Assembly: GCA_001797315.1 (NCBI GenBank)
Contig: MGPC01000021.1
Location: 1-64,000, forward strand
Source of the DNA: Curvibacter sp. GWA2_64_110
GTDB taxonomy: Bacteria; Pseudomonadota; Gammaproteobacteria; Burkholderiales; Burkholderiaceae_C
Direction: 5' to 3'
DNA: 64,000 nucleotides
The translations under genes and the position numbers were made by a program. The notes beneath the pieces are model-generated. The model made no database searches and was not told the origin of the DNA. It saw only the letters and a program-made list of their open reading frames with translations. Shown here one piece after another: positions 63,626-64,000 of the stretch; positions within the stretch are counted from its first letter, which is position 1, and each line of letters starts with the position of its first letter.

Positions 63626-64000
63626 ATGACGGCCCAGCGCTTCGAACCCATCCCGCCTCGCCCGGCCCCGGCCCGTCCCACGGGCGCATGGGTCTGGCTG
63701 CGCAGCCGGCTTTTCTGCGACCGGGGCACGGCGCTCACCTCGCTGTTCATCGGCGCGCTGCTGCTGTACGGGCTGCCCCAGTTGCTGGACTGGGCGCTGC
63801 TGCGCGCCCACTGGCGGCCCAGCGTCGAGGCCTGTCTCGCCGACGGAGCGGGCGCCTGCTGGGGTGTGATTGCGGAGAAGTACCGCATCATCCTGATGGG
63901 CCGCTACCCGTTCGACGAACAATGGCGGCCGCTGCTGGCCACCGGACTGATGATGGCCTTGCTGGTGGTCAGCTGCATCCGGTTCTTTTGGCGGCGTTGG
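63626..64000 (+). CDS. Amino acid ABC transporter permease (AapM-type), 5' part
   Basis: First 125 codons from ATG 63626, cut by the window end. Cytoplasmic N-terminal (1-32), then membrane helix LTSLFIGALLLYGLPQLLDW and a loop with GVIAEKYRIILMGRYPFDEQWRP typical of AapM, then a second helix. The EAA loop is beyond the window. Confidence 0.85.
   Translation, partial: MTAQRFEPIPPRPAPARPTGAWVWLRSRLFCDRGTALTSLFIGALLLYGLPQLLDWALLRAHWRPSVEACLADGAGACWGVIAEKYRIILMGRYPFDEQWRPLLATGLMMALLVVSCIRFFWRRW

Overview
The window is a 64 kb, GC-rich, densely coding stretch of a bacterial chromosome. Gene content points to a betaproteobacterium of the order Burkholderiales, most likely family Comamonadaceae: class II ribonucleotide reductase, a narXL-narK1K2GHJI respiratory nitrate reductase cluster, an ElaB/YqjE/YqjK triad, and short intergenic repeats of a type I recall from that family. 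The family assignment is inference; no rRNA or other marker gene is present. I found no tRNA or rRNA gene, CRISPR array or insertion sequence, and no gene-free stretch longer than about 300 bases.

Region 1-5.2 kb: the 3' part of an unusual glnS, then a visibly more AT-rich accessory patch with a PD-(D/E)XK-like protein and a T5orf172 (GIY-YIG-like) protein. That patch is bordered by two diverged partial copies of a DUF427 gene. A toxin-antitoxin pair, a small GIY-YIG-like gene and two small unknown genes follow. Region 5.2-18.5 kb: mixed housekeeping and accessory genes (SRAP protein lacking Cys2, DUF938 methyltransferase, diguanylate cyclase, split YeeE/YedE transporter, DUF2855, chemoreceptor with almost no periplasmic domain, DUF3014, glyoxalase-like, TfoX-N, quinone reductase, ferredoxin, DHH phosphoesterase, YlqF GTPase, gshA).

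Region 18.6-21.8 kb: a lipoprotein operon of CsgG-like pore protein, a small lipoprotein, a DUF4810 lipoprotein and a DUF799 (GNA1162-type) lipoprotein. A small secreted ORF precedes it and a frameshifted secreted protein follows. Region 21.8-31.3 kb: a flagellar-rod-like small protein, PhoD-like phosphatase, two SDRs, NUDIX hydrolase, dusC, an orphan TraB/VirB10-like secreted protein, GNAT, hybrid histidine kinase and an RluA-type pseudouridine synthase.

Region 31.3-59.7 kb is a low-oxygen/nitrate block: USP, YdcH, narXL, two NarK transporters, narGHJI, a parvulin isomerase, carbonic anhydrase, a nitronate monooxygenase-like enzyme, an ElaB/YqjE/YqjK triad, nrdJ, kup with a short KdpDE-like pair, a PAS protein, two hemerythrins, a second USP and a 2OG-Fe oxygenase. 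Seven 14-bp FNR/CRP-family dyads (TTGA-N6-TCAA type) lie in intergenic regions, six in or next to this block and one upstream of the 18.7 kb ORF. Most sit about 31-33 bp from a plausible -10 hexamer, the geometry of a class II activator site, so I infer an oxygen-responsive FNR-type regulon covering nitrate uptake and reduction, B12-dependent deoxyribonucleotide synthesis and stress proteins. The window ends (59.8-64 kb) with an acyl-CoA ligase and the start of a polar amino acid ABC transporter operon cut by the window edge.
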